A stretch of DNA of 59,282 nt from Firmicutes bacterium UBA1702 (GTDB taxonomy: Bacteria > Bacillota > Clostridia > Peptostreptococcales > Anaerovoracaceae). A program made the position numbers and the translations under genes. Shown in pieces: positions 16,887 through 26,542 of the stretch (position 1 is the first letter of the stretch; every line of letters begins with the position of its first letter). The notes beneath the pieces were generated by a model. The model was not told where the DNA came from. It was given only the letters and a program-made list of their open reading frames with translations, and searched no databases. The DNA lies in contig DCJK01000017.1 of the NCBI GenBank assembly GCA_002320005.1, positions 1-59,282 on the forward strand. Direction: 5' to 3'.

Positions 16887-17291
16887 CTATCTTGCAAGAG
16901 CGTTTTCCACAGCTTTCCTCAGAACCTTGCTTGAACACGTTGCTCCGCTTACTGCGTCAACGTCCACACTCTGTTTTTCAACCATTTTATCAAGAATTTT
17001 TTCTGCTGACTGGCCTTTTCCGTTACGATGTTTTAAAAGATCTATCTCTTCAATTGCATGCTCTTTCACCATGACCTGTACTTTTGCGCTTACCTGCCCT
17101 GCATCATATTCCCCCTGATAAACTCCATCGGGCACATCTGCAAGATCAATTTCAGTAAATGAAATTGCTGAAATTTCTTTTTTGTTTTGGCTTACTGATT
17201 TCATGTATCGTCCACCTATAAAAGCTGTGCTTACAACAATAACCAATAACACTATCATGGCAATTTTCACTGCTCGGTTTTCTTCAATCAT
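16887..17291 (-). CDS. FMN-binding domain protein, membrane-anchored
   Basis: The 134 residues comprise one N-terminal membrane anchor (about 9-27) and an FMN-binding domain with GVYQGEY (about 56-62) and DAVSGATCSS (about 112-121). The SGAT threonine is the residue to which FMN is covalently attached in RnfG/NqrC-type proteins by the flavin transferase ApbE. It probably faces outside and shuttles electrons. No ApbE or Rnf genes are in view. A GGAGG site lies before the ATG. Confidence 0.85.
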   Translation of the reverse strand: MIEENRAVKIAMIVLLVIVVSTAFIGGRYMKSVSQNKKEISAISFTEIDLADVPDGVYQGEYDAGQVSAKVQVMVKEHAIEEIDLLKHRNGKGQSAEKILDKMVEKQSVDVDAVSGATCSSKVLRKAVENALAR

Positions 17292-17665
17292 ACTCCGCTG
17301 CCTCCAAATTTTTTAATACCCTTTCTCTATCTATGTAATGATCCCCTCACTGACGTAGTGCACACCATTGTTTTCATAAAATATTATATGAAAGGTATGC
17401 GCCATGTGATAGACACTTTTTTCAGGTGAATGTGTCGTTTTTATATGATTTGTATCAGCATCGCTCGTTGCGTTTGGTTGTATAAGGATTATCTGTCGGA
17501 ATTTTCGGCATGGCTGTTCTTTGTACCCCAAATCGAGATCATCAGCAGTATCAGGGAACCGGCTGCGGAATACTCCCGTAGGAGTTGATGAAAACAGCGT
17601 TTTTCAAAAAATGAAGAGGCTCTGTAATCCTTTAAGTATCCGCAATCCAACATTTGACATAGAGC
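17292..17665. other. Intergenic stretch without a convincing gene
   Basis: Open frames here are short, lack ribosome binding sites and partly overlap the fMet tRNA. A short minus-strand run of hydrophobic codons (about 17505-17570) has no start codon with a binding site. The upstream region of the FMN-binding gene presumably lies here, but I see no clear -35/-10 pair. Confidence 0.5.
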
Positions 17666-17703
17666 AAAAAAATACCTGACTTGAGATTCTATCAAGTCAG
17701 GTA
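17666..17703 (-). terminator. Terminator of the tRNA cluster
   Basis: A 12-bp perfect stem (17692-17703 with 17673-17684) is followed on the minus strand by seven U (17666-17672), eight bases after the CCA end of the fMet tRNA. Confidence 0.88.
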
Positions 17704-17710
17704 ACATTTT

Positions 17711-17786
<76 letters not shown>

Positions 17787-17857
17787 TCATCTTGTTATAT
17801 TGTATTCGATTTGACCATTTTTATTCCGGTTCTCCGCTTGCCGCAAATAAAAAAAGC

Positions 17858-17947
17858 TGGTGCCGGAGACCGGGGTCGAACCGGTACGATCGGTAAGGAT
17901 CGCAGGATTTTAAGTCCTGTGCGTCTGCCAATTCCGCCACTCCGGCA
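17858..17947 (-). tRNA. tRNA-Leu (anticodon TAA)
   Basis: A 90-base class II tRNA with a long variable arm. The anticodon loop CTTAAAA gives anticodon TAA. The acceptor stem TGCCGGA pairs with TCCGGCA, and CCA is encoded. Confidence 0.94.
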
Positions 17948-17953
17948 AAAAAA

Positions 17954-18028
<75 letters not shown>

Positions 18029-18059
18029 ACAACGGTTGTCATTGCTGACAACACTGATA

Positions 18060-18088
18060 ATTATACACGAGCATTGATGCTATGTCAA
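18060..18088 (-). promoter_or_regulatory. Consensus promoter of the tRNA cluster
   Basis: On the minus strand TTGACA (18083-18088) and TATAAT (18060-18065) are both perfect and spaced by 17 bases, as expected for stable RNA. It starts only three bases beyond the stop codon of the TPR gene. Confidence 0.9.
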
Positions 18089-18090
18089 TA

Positions 18091-19107
18091 CTAATTATAA
18101 GAATTTTTTTTAATTTCTTCGGCAGTTAACTTATCCTTCCGTATGTTATCCTTTACTATATTTATTTTATTTCTGTACTTCTCTGCCGAAGATTCATCTC
18201 CCCATGCATTATAAATCTTCACCAGTTCCTCCATGGTTTCTATGTTGCTTGGTGAAAGCCGGAGAACTTTTTTAAATTCTTCTTCCGCAACATCCTCCAT
18301 ACCAATTGCTTCATGGGCTGTTCCAAGATAATACCACAAAGGCCACCAGTCTTTAAATCTGCTGTCCGTATATTTTGAAAGAATCTCAATACCATCGGCA
18401 TACTTACCTGAAAGGATCATATTGTATCCCTTTTCAATCTCCACCGGTTCATCAAGAACTGCCAGGCGCTCACCGATCTCTTTCTTTTTCCCCTGATCAT
18501 CACTGAGTTTCATAAATTCTTCCCATGTGAGTTTGGCCTTTATATAAAGCCCCAGGTTTATATATCCGTACCCCAGGAAATAATAGCCTTCTGCAAAGTC
18601 AGGTTTACGCATGGTAACTTCTTCAAATGCTTCAATGGACTCCAGCTTAAACCTTGCGATATATTCCTCATCCTCACCCAGTTCATAAGCATCCTTACAT
18701 GCTCGTCCGTAACAATACACAGCATCCACGCTGTCAGGATCTATTATTATAGCCGCTCTGAACTGAATGCATGCATGGTCAAAATCTTTTTTCTGAGCTG
18801 CCTCCACACCGTCGGCAATAAGTCCCTGAGCAAAATTTTTGCCGAAGCACTTGATTATGTATGCCACATAATTGTCCCTGAATTTAAATCCGGGGTCGAT
18901 ACCGATTATAAAAGCCATACTTATAGCAATGTTAAGAGTGGAAATATTGCCCAGATCCTTCTTTCTGACAGGAACCGAAACTCCTGAAAGTATCTGGCCG
19001 AGACCCGTTCTTTCCAGATATCCCTCAGATAATTCGTCAAACACAAAATCGTCTACATGAGGTCTTAAATACATCCCGATTCTATCTTCTCTGTTTATCA
19101 TGTCCAT
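18091..19107 (-). CDS. Tetratricopeptide-repeat protein of unknown function
   Basis: This 338-residue, acidic, soluble protein has helical TPR-like repeats through most of its length (for example AQKKDFDHACIQFRAAI near 103-119 and YLGTAHEAIGMEDVAEEEF near 250-268). No signal peptide or catalytic domain is seen; TPRs usually mediate protein contacts. An AGGAG site precedes the ATG. It follows the B12-type radical SAM gene by 24 bases and is probably cotranscribed with it, but a functional link is not evident. Confidence 0.78.
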   Translation of the reverse strand: MDMINREDRIGMYLRPHVDDFVFDELSEGYLERTGLGQILSGVSVPVRKKDLGNISTLNIAISMAFIIGIDPGFKFRDNYVAYIIKCFGKNFAQGLIADGVEAAQKKDFDHACIQFRAAIIIDPDSVDAVYCYGRACKDAYELGEDEEYIARFKLESIEAFEEVTMRKPDFAEGYYFLGYGYINLGLYIKAKLTWEEFMKLSDDQGKKKEIGERLAVLDEPVEIEKGYNMILSGKYADGIEILSKYTDSRFKDWWPLWYYLGTAHEAIGMEDVAEEEFKKVLRLSPSNIETMEELVKIYNAWGDESSAEKYRNKINIVKDNIRKDKLTAEEIKKNSYN

Positions 19108-19131
19108 AAATTTTTCTCCTGTTCAATCCGC

Positions 19132-20637
19132 TTATATTTCCCAGCCCTTTTTTAAAAAACGCTTTACTTCTTCGGCATTAAATGCGCTTTGTAAATCCTT
19201 TTCAATTGCATTTTCAAAATCAGCGTCTCCAAGATCTGCCCTATGGGCAAATTTTTTAAGGATTCTGTATTGCTCTTCTTTTTTTCTGTTTTTGTGCTGA
19301 TAACCTTCTTTAAAATAAAAGTCCGCTATCTTTTCGAAAAGTCTGAAAGGAGTAAATCCGCTTTTACTTTTCAGGACTGCAAGGCTTTCCCTGAACCCTC
19401 CTCTGTTGTAATATATGTTAAGCATCTTTTCTATTTCTTTTAGACGCACCATCTCTTCAGCATTTATCCACATGTTGGAAATAATTTCATATGGCGCCTT
19501 GTCTCTTGATTTTATGCCGTATCTTCCGACATCAGCAGCCATCGGAGTTCCGGGCAGCACTTTAAGGAAACCCATTTGAAAGGCATCGGCGCCCAGTTGG
19601 TACACCTTGTCAAAGGAACGCCCGAAAAGTTCATAAGTCTCATAAGGCAGCCCGGCTATTAAATCCACATGTATGTGAATATTTCCCGCTTGTAAAAGTT
19701 TTTCTGTGTTGTACAGCACAGGATAAATGTTTTCCTTACGATTTACAGCTCTAAGTGTCTCGGGATTTGCCGACTGTATCCCTATTTCAAACTGAAACAG
19801 GCCTTTTCTTGCTCCTGCAAGAAGATCTATGGTTTTCTGAGAAAGAAGGTCTGCGCATATTTCGAAATGGAAATTTGTATGTCCGTTATCTTCCTCTATC
19901 AGATATTTGAAAATTTCGTATGCCCTATCCTCATCATAGTTAAAGGTTCTGTCTATGAATTTAACCTGCATGGCGTTTTTATAGATAAAATAGCCCAGAT
20001 CCTTTTTAACTCGATCCATTGAAAGCGCTCTTACTGACTTTTCTATGGAAGAAAGACAGTAACTGCACCTGAAAGGACATCCTCTGGAGGATTCATAGTA
20101 AATCACTTTATCCGTCTCACATTCCACCATGGAATACAGAAAGGGGATGGAATTGAAATTCATCGGTTCCATCTGAGGATTTACATAAATTTTCCCTCCG
20201 TCTCTGTAAACAAGCCCCGGCACCGTAGCCAGCCGGTTTCCTTCTCCTGACTCTCTCAGAACTTCCAGCAGCCTGTAAAATGAATATTCTCCCTCTCCGC
20301 ACAGTATATAGTCAGCCCATGGATTTTCCATTGCAAATATGTGTGCATTGAAGCTCACCTCAGGTCCTCCCAGGCATATTTTTACCTCGGGCATGGCTTT
20401 TTTAAGACTTGCGGCTATATCCTTGGTTCTTTCAATGTTCCAGATGTAGCAAGAAAAGCAAACCATGTCACAGTTTGCTCTTACAAGTTCGCCGAATATG
20501 TATGATTCCTCATTGTTGATGGTAAATTCCCTTATGCTCACTTCATCGGGGGTATCTACCGTGACGGTATAAAGATATTTTAGTGCCGGGTTGGAGTGAA
20601 CATATTGGGAATTAAGTGTAGTCAGTAAAACTTTCAT
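19132..20637 (-). CDS. B12-binding radical SAM protein (DUF4080-type)
   Basis: The 501 residues have an N-terminal cobalamin-binding-like Rossmann domain (about 1-140, with CLGGPEVSFN near 88-97). A radical SAM core follows with cysteines 187, 191 and 194 in GCPFRCSYC, then a C-terminal region of about 150 residues matching the DUF4080 type. Members use SAM, a 4Fe-4S cluster and usually cobalamin for methyl transfer or rearrangements; the substrate is unknown. It gives the cell one likely use for the corrinoid taken up by the system at 1400-15170. It overlaps nothing and has a GAGG site. Confidence 0.85.
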   Translation of the reverse strand: MKVLLTTLNSQYVHSNPALKYLYTVTVDTPDEVSIREFTINNEESYIFGELVRANCDMVCFSCYIWNIERTKDIAASLKKAMPEVKICLGGPEVSFNAHIFAMENPWADYILCGEGEYSFYRLLEVLRESGEGNRLATVPGLVYRDGGKIYVNPQMEPMNFNSIPFLYSMVECETDKVIYYESSRGCPFRCSYCLSSIEKSVRALSMDRVKKDLGYFIYKNAMQVKFIDRTFNYDEDRAYEIFKYLIEEDNGHTNFHFEICADLLSQKTIDLLAGARKGLFQFEIGIQSANPETLRAVNRKENIYPVLYNTEKLLQAGNIHIHVDLIAGLPYETYELFGRSFDKVYQLGADAFQMGFLKVLPGTPMAADVGRYGIKSRDKAPYEIISNMWINAEEMVRLKEIEKMLNIYYNRGGFRESLAVLKSKSGFTPFRLFEKIADFYFKEGYQHKNRKKEEQYRILKKFAHRADLGDADFENAIEKDLQSAFNAEEVKRFLKKGWEI

Positions 20638-20650
20638 ATTGCCTCTTCAA

Positions 20651-21523
20651 TTAAAGCATTCTGAATCTTTCGTCTTTGAGCAGTCCTCTGTCCTCCATGC
20701 ATCTTTTGAGGGAGGCGATCATGTTCTCATTGTCGGCAGGCAGGTTGCCTCTCAGAGAGACATAGTTGGAGGCATGATTGCTTCTGAACACGCAAGGTTT
20801 GGATGGTTTTGCATATTTGAGCATCAGACACGTTTCTGCCAGAACCTCTTCAGGAGAAAGCAGTTTGAATTTTCCAGACCGGTAATCCTCAAGCATCGGT
20901 GCCGGCGGCTGAAGCATTAGCGTCAGCAGACTCACGTATGAAGCATTCATTTCGGCAATCATCTTTCCGGTCTCAATGGCGTGCTCCTCCCACATATCAG
21001 GGCCGGCCAGTCCGCTTATAAAGGTCACCGACGTCTTGATGCCTGCATTTTCCAGCCTCTTTACCCCTTGTATGAGCTGTTCCCTGGTTTCACCCTTATT
21101 GACCATCTCCAGGACTCTGGCACTGCCTGATTCTGCTCCCAGATATACCATGGTCATTCCGTGTTCTCTCAATTCCCTCAGCTCTTCATCGGTCTTTCTC
21201 AAGGCATCGGTTGCCCTTCCGTAAGTGGTCACTCTCCCGCATTCTGGGAAGTTTTCTCTGATGTAGTCAAGTATTCTTATCAGCTTATGGTTTGCAAGGC
21301 AGAGGGCATCTCCGTCACAAAGAAAAATCCTTTCAACCCTTGAATAGTGGCTCCTTGCCCATGCAAGATCCTCCAGTACTTCCTCCGGATTTCTCACCTT
21401 AAACTGTTTTTCCTTAAACATGTTGCAGAATGTGCACTTGTTATGTGAACAGCCTATGGTTACCTGAACCAGAAGACTGTAGGCTTCACTTGGCGGTCTG
21501 TAAATATCTCCGACGTAACGCAT
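20651..21523 (-). CDS. Radical SAM protein with CX4CX2C cluster motif
   Basis: The 290 residues form a radical SAM core. Cysteines 25, 30 and 33 in GCSHNKCTFC have four residues between the first two, not the usual three. Later motifs FLCDGDAL and YLGAESGS fit the SAM-binding barrel. The substrate is unknown; relatives are widespread next to other radical SAM genes in Clostridia. It precedes the B12-type radical SAM gene by 13 bases, so the two are probably coexpressed and may act together. A GGGAG site lies before the ATG. Confidence 0.85.
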   Translation of the reverse strand: MRYVGDIYRPPSEAYSLLVQVTIGCSHNKCTFCNMFKEKQFKVRNPEEVLEDLAWARSHYSRVERIFLCDGDALCLANHKLIRILDYIRENFPECGRVTTYGRATDALRKTDEELRELREHGMTMVYLGAESGSARVLEMVNKGETREQLIQGVKRLENAGIKTSVTFISGLAGPDMWEEHAIETGKMIAEMNASYVSLLTLMLQPPAPMLEDYRSGKFKLLSPEEVLAETCLMLKYAKPSKPCVFRSNHASNYVSLRGNLPADNENMIASLKRCMEDRGLLKDERFRML

Positions 21524-21544
21524 GATTATCTCCCTTTAATAATA

Positions 21545-23257
21545 TTACATTCTTTCCGGTGCTTCCATTCCCAGCAGCGAAAGTCCGTTTTTGATTGCAG
21601 TCTTGGCAGCTTTTACAAGTGCCAGCTTTGCAGCCTTTTCTTCTTCATCATCAACCAGGATATGTTCATCATGGTAGAAGCGGTTAAAGCTTTGAGCCAT
21701 ATCCACAATATGCCTTGTGAGTACAGAAGGTTCATATCTTTCCCCGGCATCACAGATAACCTGAGGCAGTGCATATATAAGCTTCGCCAGCTCATATGCG
21801 CTTTCTCCTGTAATGTATTCAGGACTGATTTCTCCTTCTGCAGCCTTGCATACATCTTCGCCTGCATTTCTGAGAATGCTGGCTGCTCTTGCGTAGGTAT
21901 ACTGAACGTATGGTCCTGTTTCTCCGTTGAAATCCAATACCTTATCCCATGAGAAAACATAATCTTTTATCCTGTTGTTTGAGAGTTCCTGGAAGATTAC
22001 GGCACCTATACCAACCTGCTTTGCAGTCTCGTCCACATTGTCGGTGTTTACGCCTTTCTCCTTTATTATCTCTCTTGTCTGATCTACAGCCCTGTTAAGA
22101 ACATCTTCAAGGAATACAACCCTTCCATGTCTTGTGGACATGGTTCCGTCTTCAAGGCTTACCAGCCCGAAAGGAACATGGATATTGTCCTTCGCCCAGT
22201 CAAATCCAAGCAGTTCTATTATCTTTATCCACTGCTGGAAGTGAAGGTTCTGCTGTGATGCAACCACATATATATTTTTATAGAAATCGTAGTGTTCTTT
22301 CCTGTAAACAGCAGCTGCAATGTCTCTTGTAATGTATAGCGAAGATCCGTCTGACTTCTTGATAAGTGCCGGTGTAAGACCGTAAGGTTCAAGATCGACT
22401 ATCTGTGCTCCGTTGGATTCCTCAAGAAGTCCTTTTTCCTCCAGCATTTCCACTATGCGCGGCATCTTATCAGAATAGAAACTTTCTCCTGCATATGAGT
22501 CAAATTCGATGCCCAGCATCTTGTAAACTCTGTTGAATTCTTTAAGACTTTCGTCTCTGAACCACTGCCACAGCTCCACTTCTTCTTTTTCACCGCGCTC
22601 CAGTTTGGCGAATATTTCTCTGGCTTCATCATCCAGCTCCGGATGCTCCTCAACTTCCACATGGAACCTGGTGTAATAGCTGAGCAGAGTCTTTATTGGC
22701 TCGTTTATTACATCTTCCTTATTGCCCCAATGCCTGTAGGCGCATATCATCTTTCCGAACTGTGTTCCGTAGTCTCCCAGATGATTTATCCTTACTACGT
22801 TATATCCCATAGCGGAATAAATTTTGTTTATTGAGTTTCCTATTACCGTGCTTCTTATATGGCCGATATGAAATGGTTTTGCAATATTTGGTGAAGAAAA
22901 TTCCACAATCACGGTTTTGCCTCCGCCCACATCGGTTTTTCCGTATTCTTCACCCTTGGCAAGCACTTCGTCAACCACATCTTTAACAAATTCTTTTTTT
23001 GAAATAAACATGTTTACATATGCGTTTACCTGCTCCACCTTTTCAAACATCGGATTGCCGGAAATTTTTTCTGCAATTTCTGCGGCAATCATCGGAGGAG
23101 CTTTTCTAAGCACCTTTGCCAGCCTGAAGCAAGGGAAAGCATAGTCTCCCATTTTAGTATCCTGTGGAACCTCCACTATATTCTCAACTTCAGCAAGGGT
23201 AAGTCCCTCCACATGTTCAGATATAATCTTCGCAATTTCTTCCTTGAAATTTACCAT
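21545..23257 (-). CDS. argS: Arginyl-tRNA synthetase
   Basis: The 570 residues match a class I ArgRS of normal length. An N-terminal Add-1 domain (about 1-90) is followed by the HIGH motif in SPNIAKPFHIGH (about 121-132), the MSTRHG form of the KMSKS loop (about 370) and the DALR-type anticodon-binding domain at the end (YARAASILRN onward). It charges tRNA-Arg. The ATG overlaps the last bases of the DUF523 gene and has an AAGGAG site. Confidence 0.97.
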   Translation of the reverse strand: MVNFKEEIAKIISEHVEGLTLAEVENIVEVPQDTKMGDYAFPCFRLAKVLRKAPPMIAAEIAEKISGNPMFEKVEQVNAYVNMFISKKEFVKDVVDEVLAKGEEYGKTDVGGGKTVIVEFSSPNIAKPFHIGHIRSTVIGNSINKIYSAMGYNVVRINHLGDYGTQFGKMICAYRHWGNKEDVINEPIKTLLSYYTRFHVEVEEHPELDDEAREIFAKLERGEKEEVELWQWFRDESLKEFNRVYKMLGIEFDSYAGESFYSDKMPRIVEMLEEKGLLEESNGAQIVDLEPYGLTPALIKKSDGSSLYITRDIAAAVYRKEHYDFYKNIYVVASQQNLHFQQWIKIIELLGFDWAKDNIHVPFGLVSLEDGTMSTRHGRVVFLEDVLNRAVDQTREIIKEKGVNTDNVDETAKQVGIGAVIFQELSNNRIKDYVFSWDKVLDFNGETGPYVQYTYARAASILRNAGEDVCKAAEGEISPEYITGESAYELAKLIYALPQVICDAGERYEPSVLTRHIVDMAQSFNRFYHDEHILVDDEEEKAAKLALVKAAKTAIKNGLSLLGMEAPERM

Positions 23258-23691
23258 TTTATTTTCTCCTTTTCAGTGATGACCTCTATTCCCAGCTGCG
23301 CAAGTTTCGAGGCAAAGACGCCATAACCGTCTGTAAGAGTTCCGGAAAAAGTTCCGTCATATATTTTACCGGCTCCACATGAGGGGCTGTTGGCTTTCAA
23401 TATGGCTCCCTCTATTTTTTTTCCTTCCGCCTCTGCTGCCGAAAGACATTCTGACAGGGAAATCTCTGCACCTCTGACGAAGGCTTCGGTCACATCTTTG
23501 CCTTCTTTATCGATGATTCTGTCTCCTGTCTTTTCTGCCGGCGGTCTGGGGCTAGGCAGGCCTCCTGCCGTTTCCGGGCATACGGACACATAGCTGTGAT
23601 TACGGCAGAAAGAAATAACTTCCGGGGCCTCATTATTTCCACCGTTGTATTTGCAGTTGCAACCCAGAAGGCACCGGCTGATTACATACAT
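23251..23691 (-). CDS. DUF523 family protein
   Basis: This 146-residue protein has conserved cysteines in CLLGCNCKYNGGNN (near 7-20) and the SPSCG motif (about 103-107), both typical of DUF523. The function is not established; the cysteines could bind a metal. It lies between mutS2 and argS with an overlapping stop/start at the argS end. A GGAG site is embedded in the end of mutS2. Confidence 0.85.
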   Translation of the reverse strand: MYVISRCLLGCNCKYNGGNNEAPEVISFCRNHSYVSVCPETAGGLPSPRPPAEKTGDRIIDKEGKDVTEAFVRGAEISLSECLSAAEAEGKKIEGAILKANSPSCGAGKIYDGTFSGTLTDGYGVFASKLAQLGIEVITEKEKIKW

Positions 23692-23694
23692 GTT

Positions 23695-26067
23695 CTACTC
23701 CTTAAGCGTTACTATGGTGACTCCGTCACCGCCTTCATTATATCTTCCTTTTCTGAATTCCTTAACATGCTTATGATTTCTGAAAGTCTTCCTCAGTCCT
23801 TCCTTAAGCACGCCTTCTCCTCTACCGTGTATTATGGTAACTTCCTTCAGCCCTGCTATATATGCATCATCCAGATATTTGTCCACATCCATCAGTGCAT
23901 CTTCAAGATTTTCACCCTGCACATTCACCGATGATGAAATTGTCTGGGCTTTGGCCTTGTACAGATTACCGTATTTACTCTTTCCGGTTTTCGAATCGTC
24001 TTTCTCCTGCTCGGTAACCATCAGATCTCTTATATTTATGTTTGCTTTCATGATACCCACCTTTACGGTCAGGTCTCCTTTACTGTCAGGCATCGACAGT
24101 ACTTCGCCTATCTGATCAAGAGTAAGAACTCTTACACGGTCTCCTATTTTTAAATCCGCCGCATCAACGGGGCTCTGGTTGACGCGTCTTATGAGATTTT
24201 CAGACACCCTGTCTTCGGCTTCCTTAAGTTTTCTCCTGTTTTTGTCAAAGCGCTTATTTCTTTCTCCGAGGCTGTCTATTTTGTTTAGCTTTCGCAGCTC
24301 CCTGCTGACTTCACCGGCAGTATCTCTGGCTTCTTTGAGAATATCTCTGGCCTCTTCCTTGGCTCTGCTTATTATCTTCTGCTCATCAATATCCAGCTGC
24401 TGACGGCGCTTCTCCATATCAGACTGCTGCTTCCTCATATCATTCAGCAGCCTTGCGGCTTCCATGCGTTCTTCTTCAGCCTGCTTTTTATCTCTTTCTA
24501 TTGCATCCAGTACTTCCTCAAAACGGATGTCTCCCCTTTCAAGAAACTGAGACGCTCTGTCTATTATTTCTTCGGACAATCCCAGTTTACGCGATATTTC
24601 AAAGGCATTTGACTTCCCCGGTATTCCTGTCAGCAGCCGATAAGTTGGGCTTAATGTCTTCACATCGAATTCCATTGAGCCGTTTTCCACGCCTTCAGTA
24701 GAAAGAGCATATTTTTTCAGTTCATTATAATGTGTTGTAGCAATAGTGCAGGCTCCGCATGCTTTTAGCTTCTCCAGCACTGAAATTGCCAGAGCTGCCC
24801 CTTCAGTAGGATCAGTTCCTGCACCCAGTTCGTCCAGAAGTACCAGAGACTGATGATCCACCTCTTTGAGTATATCCACAATATTGCTCATGTGTGACGA
24901 GAAGGTGCTGAGGCTCTGCTCTATGCTCTGCTCATCACCGATGTCGGCAAAAACATTTTTGAAGACAGGTATTATGCTGGTTCCTGCCGCAGGAATATGA
25001 AGGCCGCTCTGAGCCATCATCACCAGAAGACCTGCTGTTTTTAATGTTACCGTCTTTCCTCCGGTGTTAGGTCCTGTCACCACAAGAGTGCTGTAGCTGC
25101 CTCCTATGGAAACATCGATAGGAACGGCTTTTCCGGCGTCTATAAGGGGATGCCTTGCTTCTTTCAGAACCATCAGCCTTTCATCGGATATCTCCGGCAT
25201 TTCCGCCTGCATCTTGACAGCCAGTTTTCCTTTGGCAAACATCATATCAAGCTGGATAAGAAGCTTCTGGTTATTCATTATCTCGCTGAAATGCTCTGCC
25301 ACAGCTGACGAAAGTTCTGCAAGTATTCTGTCAATCTCCACCTGCTCCGCCAGCTCCAATTCCCGCAGTTCATTGTTCATATTTACTATCACCTGCGGCT
25401 CTATGAACAGAGTGGCTCCGGTAGCTGACTGGTCATGTATTATTCCCGCAAACCTGCTGCGATGTTCTGCCTTGACAGGTATTACATATCTTCCGTCACG
25501 TATTGTTACTATTGAATCCTGAAGATATGTTCTGTTATCTGCAGAATTAAGAATATTATTCAGACGATTTCTGATGGCATCATTTTGTCTGGCAATACTT
25601 CTTCGTATATTTTTCAGTTCCGGAGAAGCGCTGTCCGCCATCTCGTCTTCAGATAAAATGCATCTGTCAATATTTTCGGCCAGTCTGGGAAATGTAGCAA
25701 TAACTTCCCGTATTCCGTCTATTACAGGCAACGGCGGTAAATCACTTTTTAAAAAAGTAATTATATTTGATGCAACCTTAAGATTATATAAAATCTGAAG
25801 GAGCTGCCTCATGGTCAGGCTTCCGCCCTTTCTGGCAAAAGTAAGAGACTCTTCTATGTCATAAGGCTGCCCCAGAGGGATATTCCCCTTGCGGACTATG
25901 ACATCCACCGCCTCTCCGGTTTCGGCAAGAGCCTCCCGGATGGTGCTGATGTCAGTCATAGGTCTCAGCCGTTTCAGATTCTTTCCGGCTTTTGACGATG
26001 CGGCCTGTGCTGACAGCATTTCTGTTATTTTATTGTATTCCAGTATATTTAACGCTTTAGAATTCAT
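23695..26067 (-). CDS. mutS2: MutS2 endonuclease/ribosome-rescue ATPase
   Basis: The 790 residues have a clamp/lever core, an ATPase domain with Walker A GPNTGGKT (about 333-340), Walker B LLDELGAGTDPTEGAA, a long charged coiled coil (about 510-630), and a C-terminal Smr domain with IIHGRGEGVL. The N-terminal mismatch domain of MutS is absent, as in all MutS2. Known roles are suppression of recombination and, in Bacillus, splitting of collided ribosomes (RqcU). It overlaps zapA by 11 bases, the arrangement common in Firmicutes. Confidence 0.96.
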   Translation of the reverse strand: MNSKALNILEYNKITEMLSAQAASSKAGKNLKRLRPMTDISTIREALAETGEAVDVIVRKGNIPLGQPYDIEESLTFARKGGSLTMRQLLQILYNLKVASNIITFLKSDLPPLPVIDGIREVIATFPRLAENIDRCILSEDEMADSASPELKNIRRSIARQNDAIRNRLNNILNSADNRTYLQDSIVTIRDGRYVIPVKAEHRSRFAGIIHDQSATGATLFIEPQVIVNMNNELRELELAEQVEIDRILAELSSAVAEHFSEIMNNQKLLIQLDMMFAKGKLAVKMQAEMPEISDERLMVLKEARHPLIDAGKAVPIDVSIGGSYSTLVVTGPNTGGKTVTLKTAGLLVMMAQSGLHIPAAGTSIIPVFKNVFADIGDEQSIEQSLSTFSSHMSNIVDILKEVDHQSLVLLDELGAGTDPTEGAALAISVLEKLKACGACTIATTHYNELKKYALSTEGVENGSMEFDVKTLSPTYRLLTGIPGKSNAFEISRKLGLSEEIIDRASQFLERGDIRFEEVLDAIERDKKQAEEERMEAARLLNDMRKQQSDMEKRRQQLDIDEQKIISRAKEEARDILKEARDTAGEVSRELRKLNKIDSLGERNKRFDKNRRKLKEAEDRVSENLIRRVNQSPVDAADLKIGDRVRVLTLDQIGEVLSMPDSKGDLTVKVGIMKANINIRDLMVTEQEKDDSKTGKSKYGNLYKAKAQTISSSVNVQGENLEDALMDVDKYLDDAYIAGLKEVTIIHGRGEGVLKEGLRKTFRNHKHVKEFRKGRYNEGGDGVTIVTLKE

Positions 26068-26530
26068 CTGTCTTCTTTACTTTTTCAAGCTGACTTTTCA
26101 GTTGCAGATTTTCCATCTGCAGATCGAAGAAAGAATTCTCGAACTCGCTGCAACGCGCCTCCAGTTCTTTATATCTTTCTTCGCTTACTTTCTTTTCCTC
26201 CTGAGCTTTAGCCGCGCTTTCCTTGTATTGCGAAAAGTTTTTCTTGGCATCTTCCCACATTCTGAGGTAATGCTCCGTATCCCGGCGCAGCCTCTCATTT
26301 GCTTCTTTCAGTCGTTCTGTTTCTGCTTTGGCCTCATAATATTCATCTGCAATATTTATAGCCGTTAAAACAGCAAGGTTGCCCTGTCCGTTGGTCGAAA
26401 AGCTGCGTGAAAGTTCACGCATCTTTTCGTTGACATGGTCCGCAATCTCCCTTATGGCATCAGCGTCTCTTTCGCCTGCTATGGTGTATTCCTGACCGTA
26501 AATTCTTACTTTTACCTTGTTGCTTTCCAT
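26057..26530 (-). CDS. zapA: Cell division protein ZapA
   Basis: The 157 residues contain an N-terminal ZapA head (VKVRIYGQEYTI, then MRELSR) and a C-terminal coiled coil (about 70-150). ZapA dimers crosslink FtsZ filaments at the Z-ring. The coiled coil is longer than in the Bacillus protein. It lies between pheT and mutS2 with an AAGGAG site, a conserved neighbourhood in Clostridia. Confidence 0.9.
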   Translation of the reverse strand: MESNKVKVRIYGQEYTIAGERDADAIREIADHVNEKMRELSRSFSTNGQGNLAVLTAINIADEYYEAKAETERLKEANERLRRDTEHYLRMWEDAKKNFSQYKESAAKAQEEKKVSEERYKELEARCSEFENSFFDLQMENLQLKSQLEKVKKTDEF

Positions 26531-26542
26531 AAGTCCTGCTCC

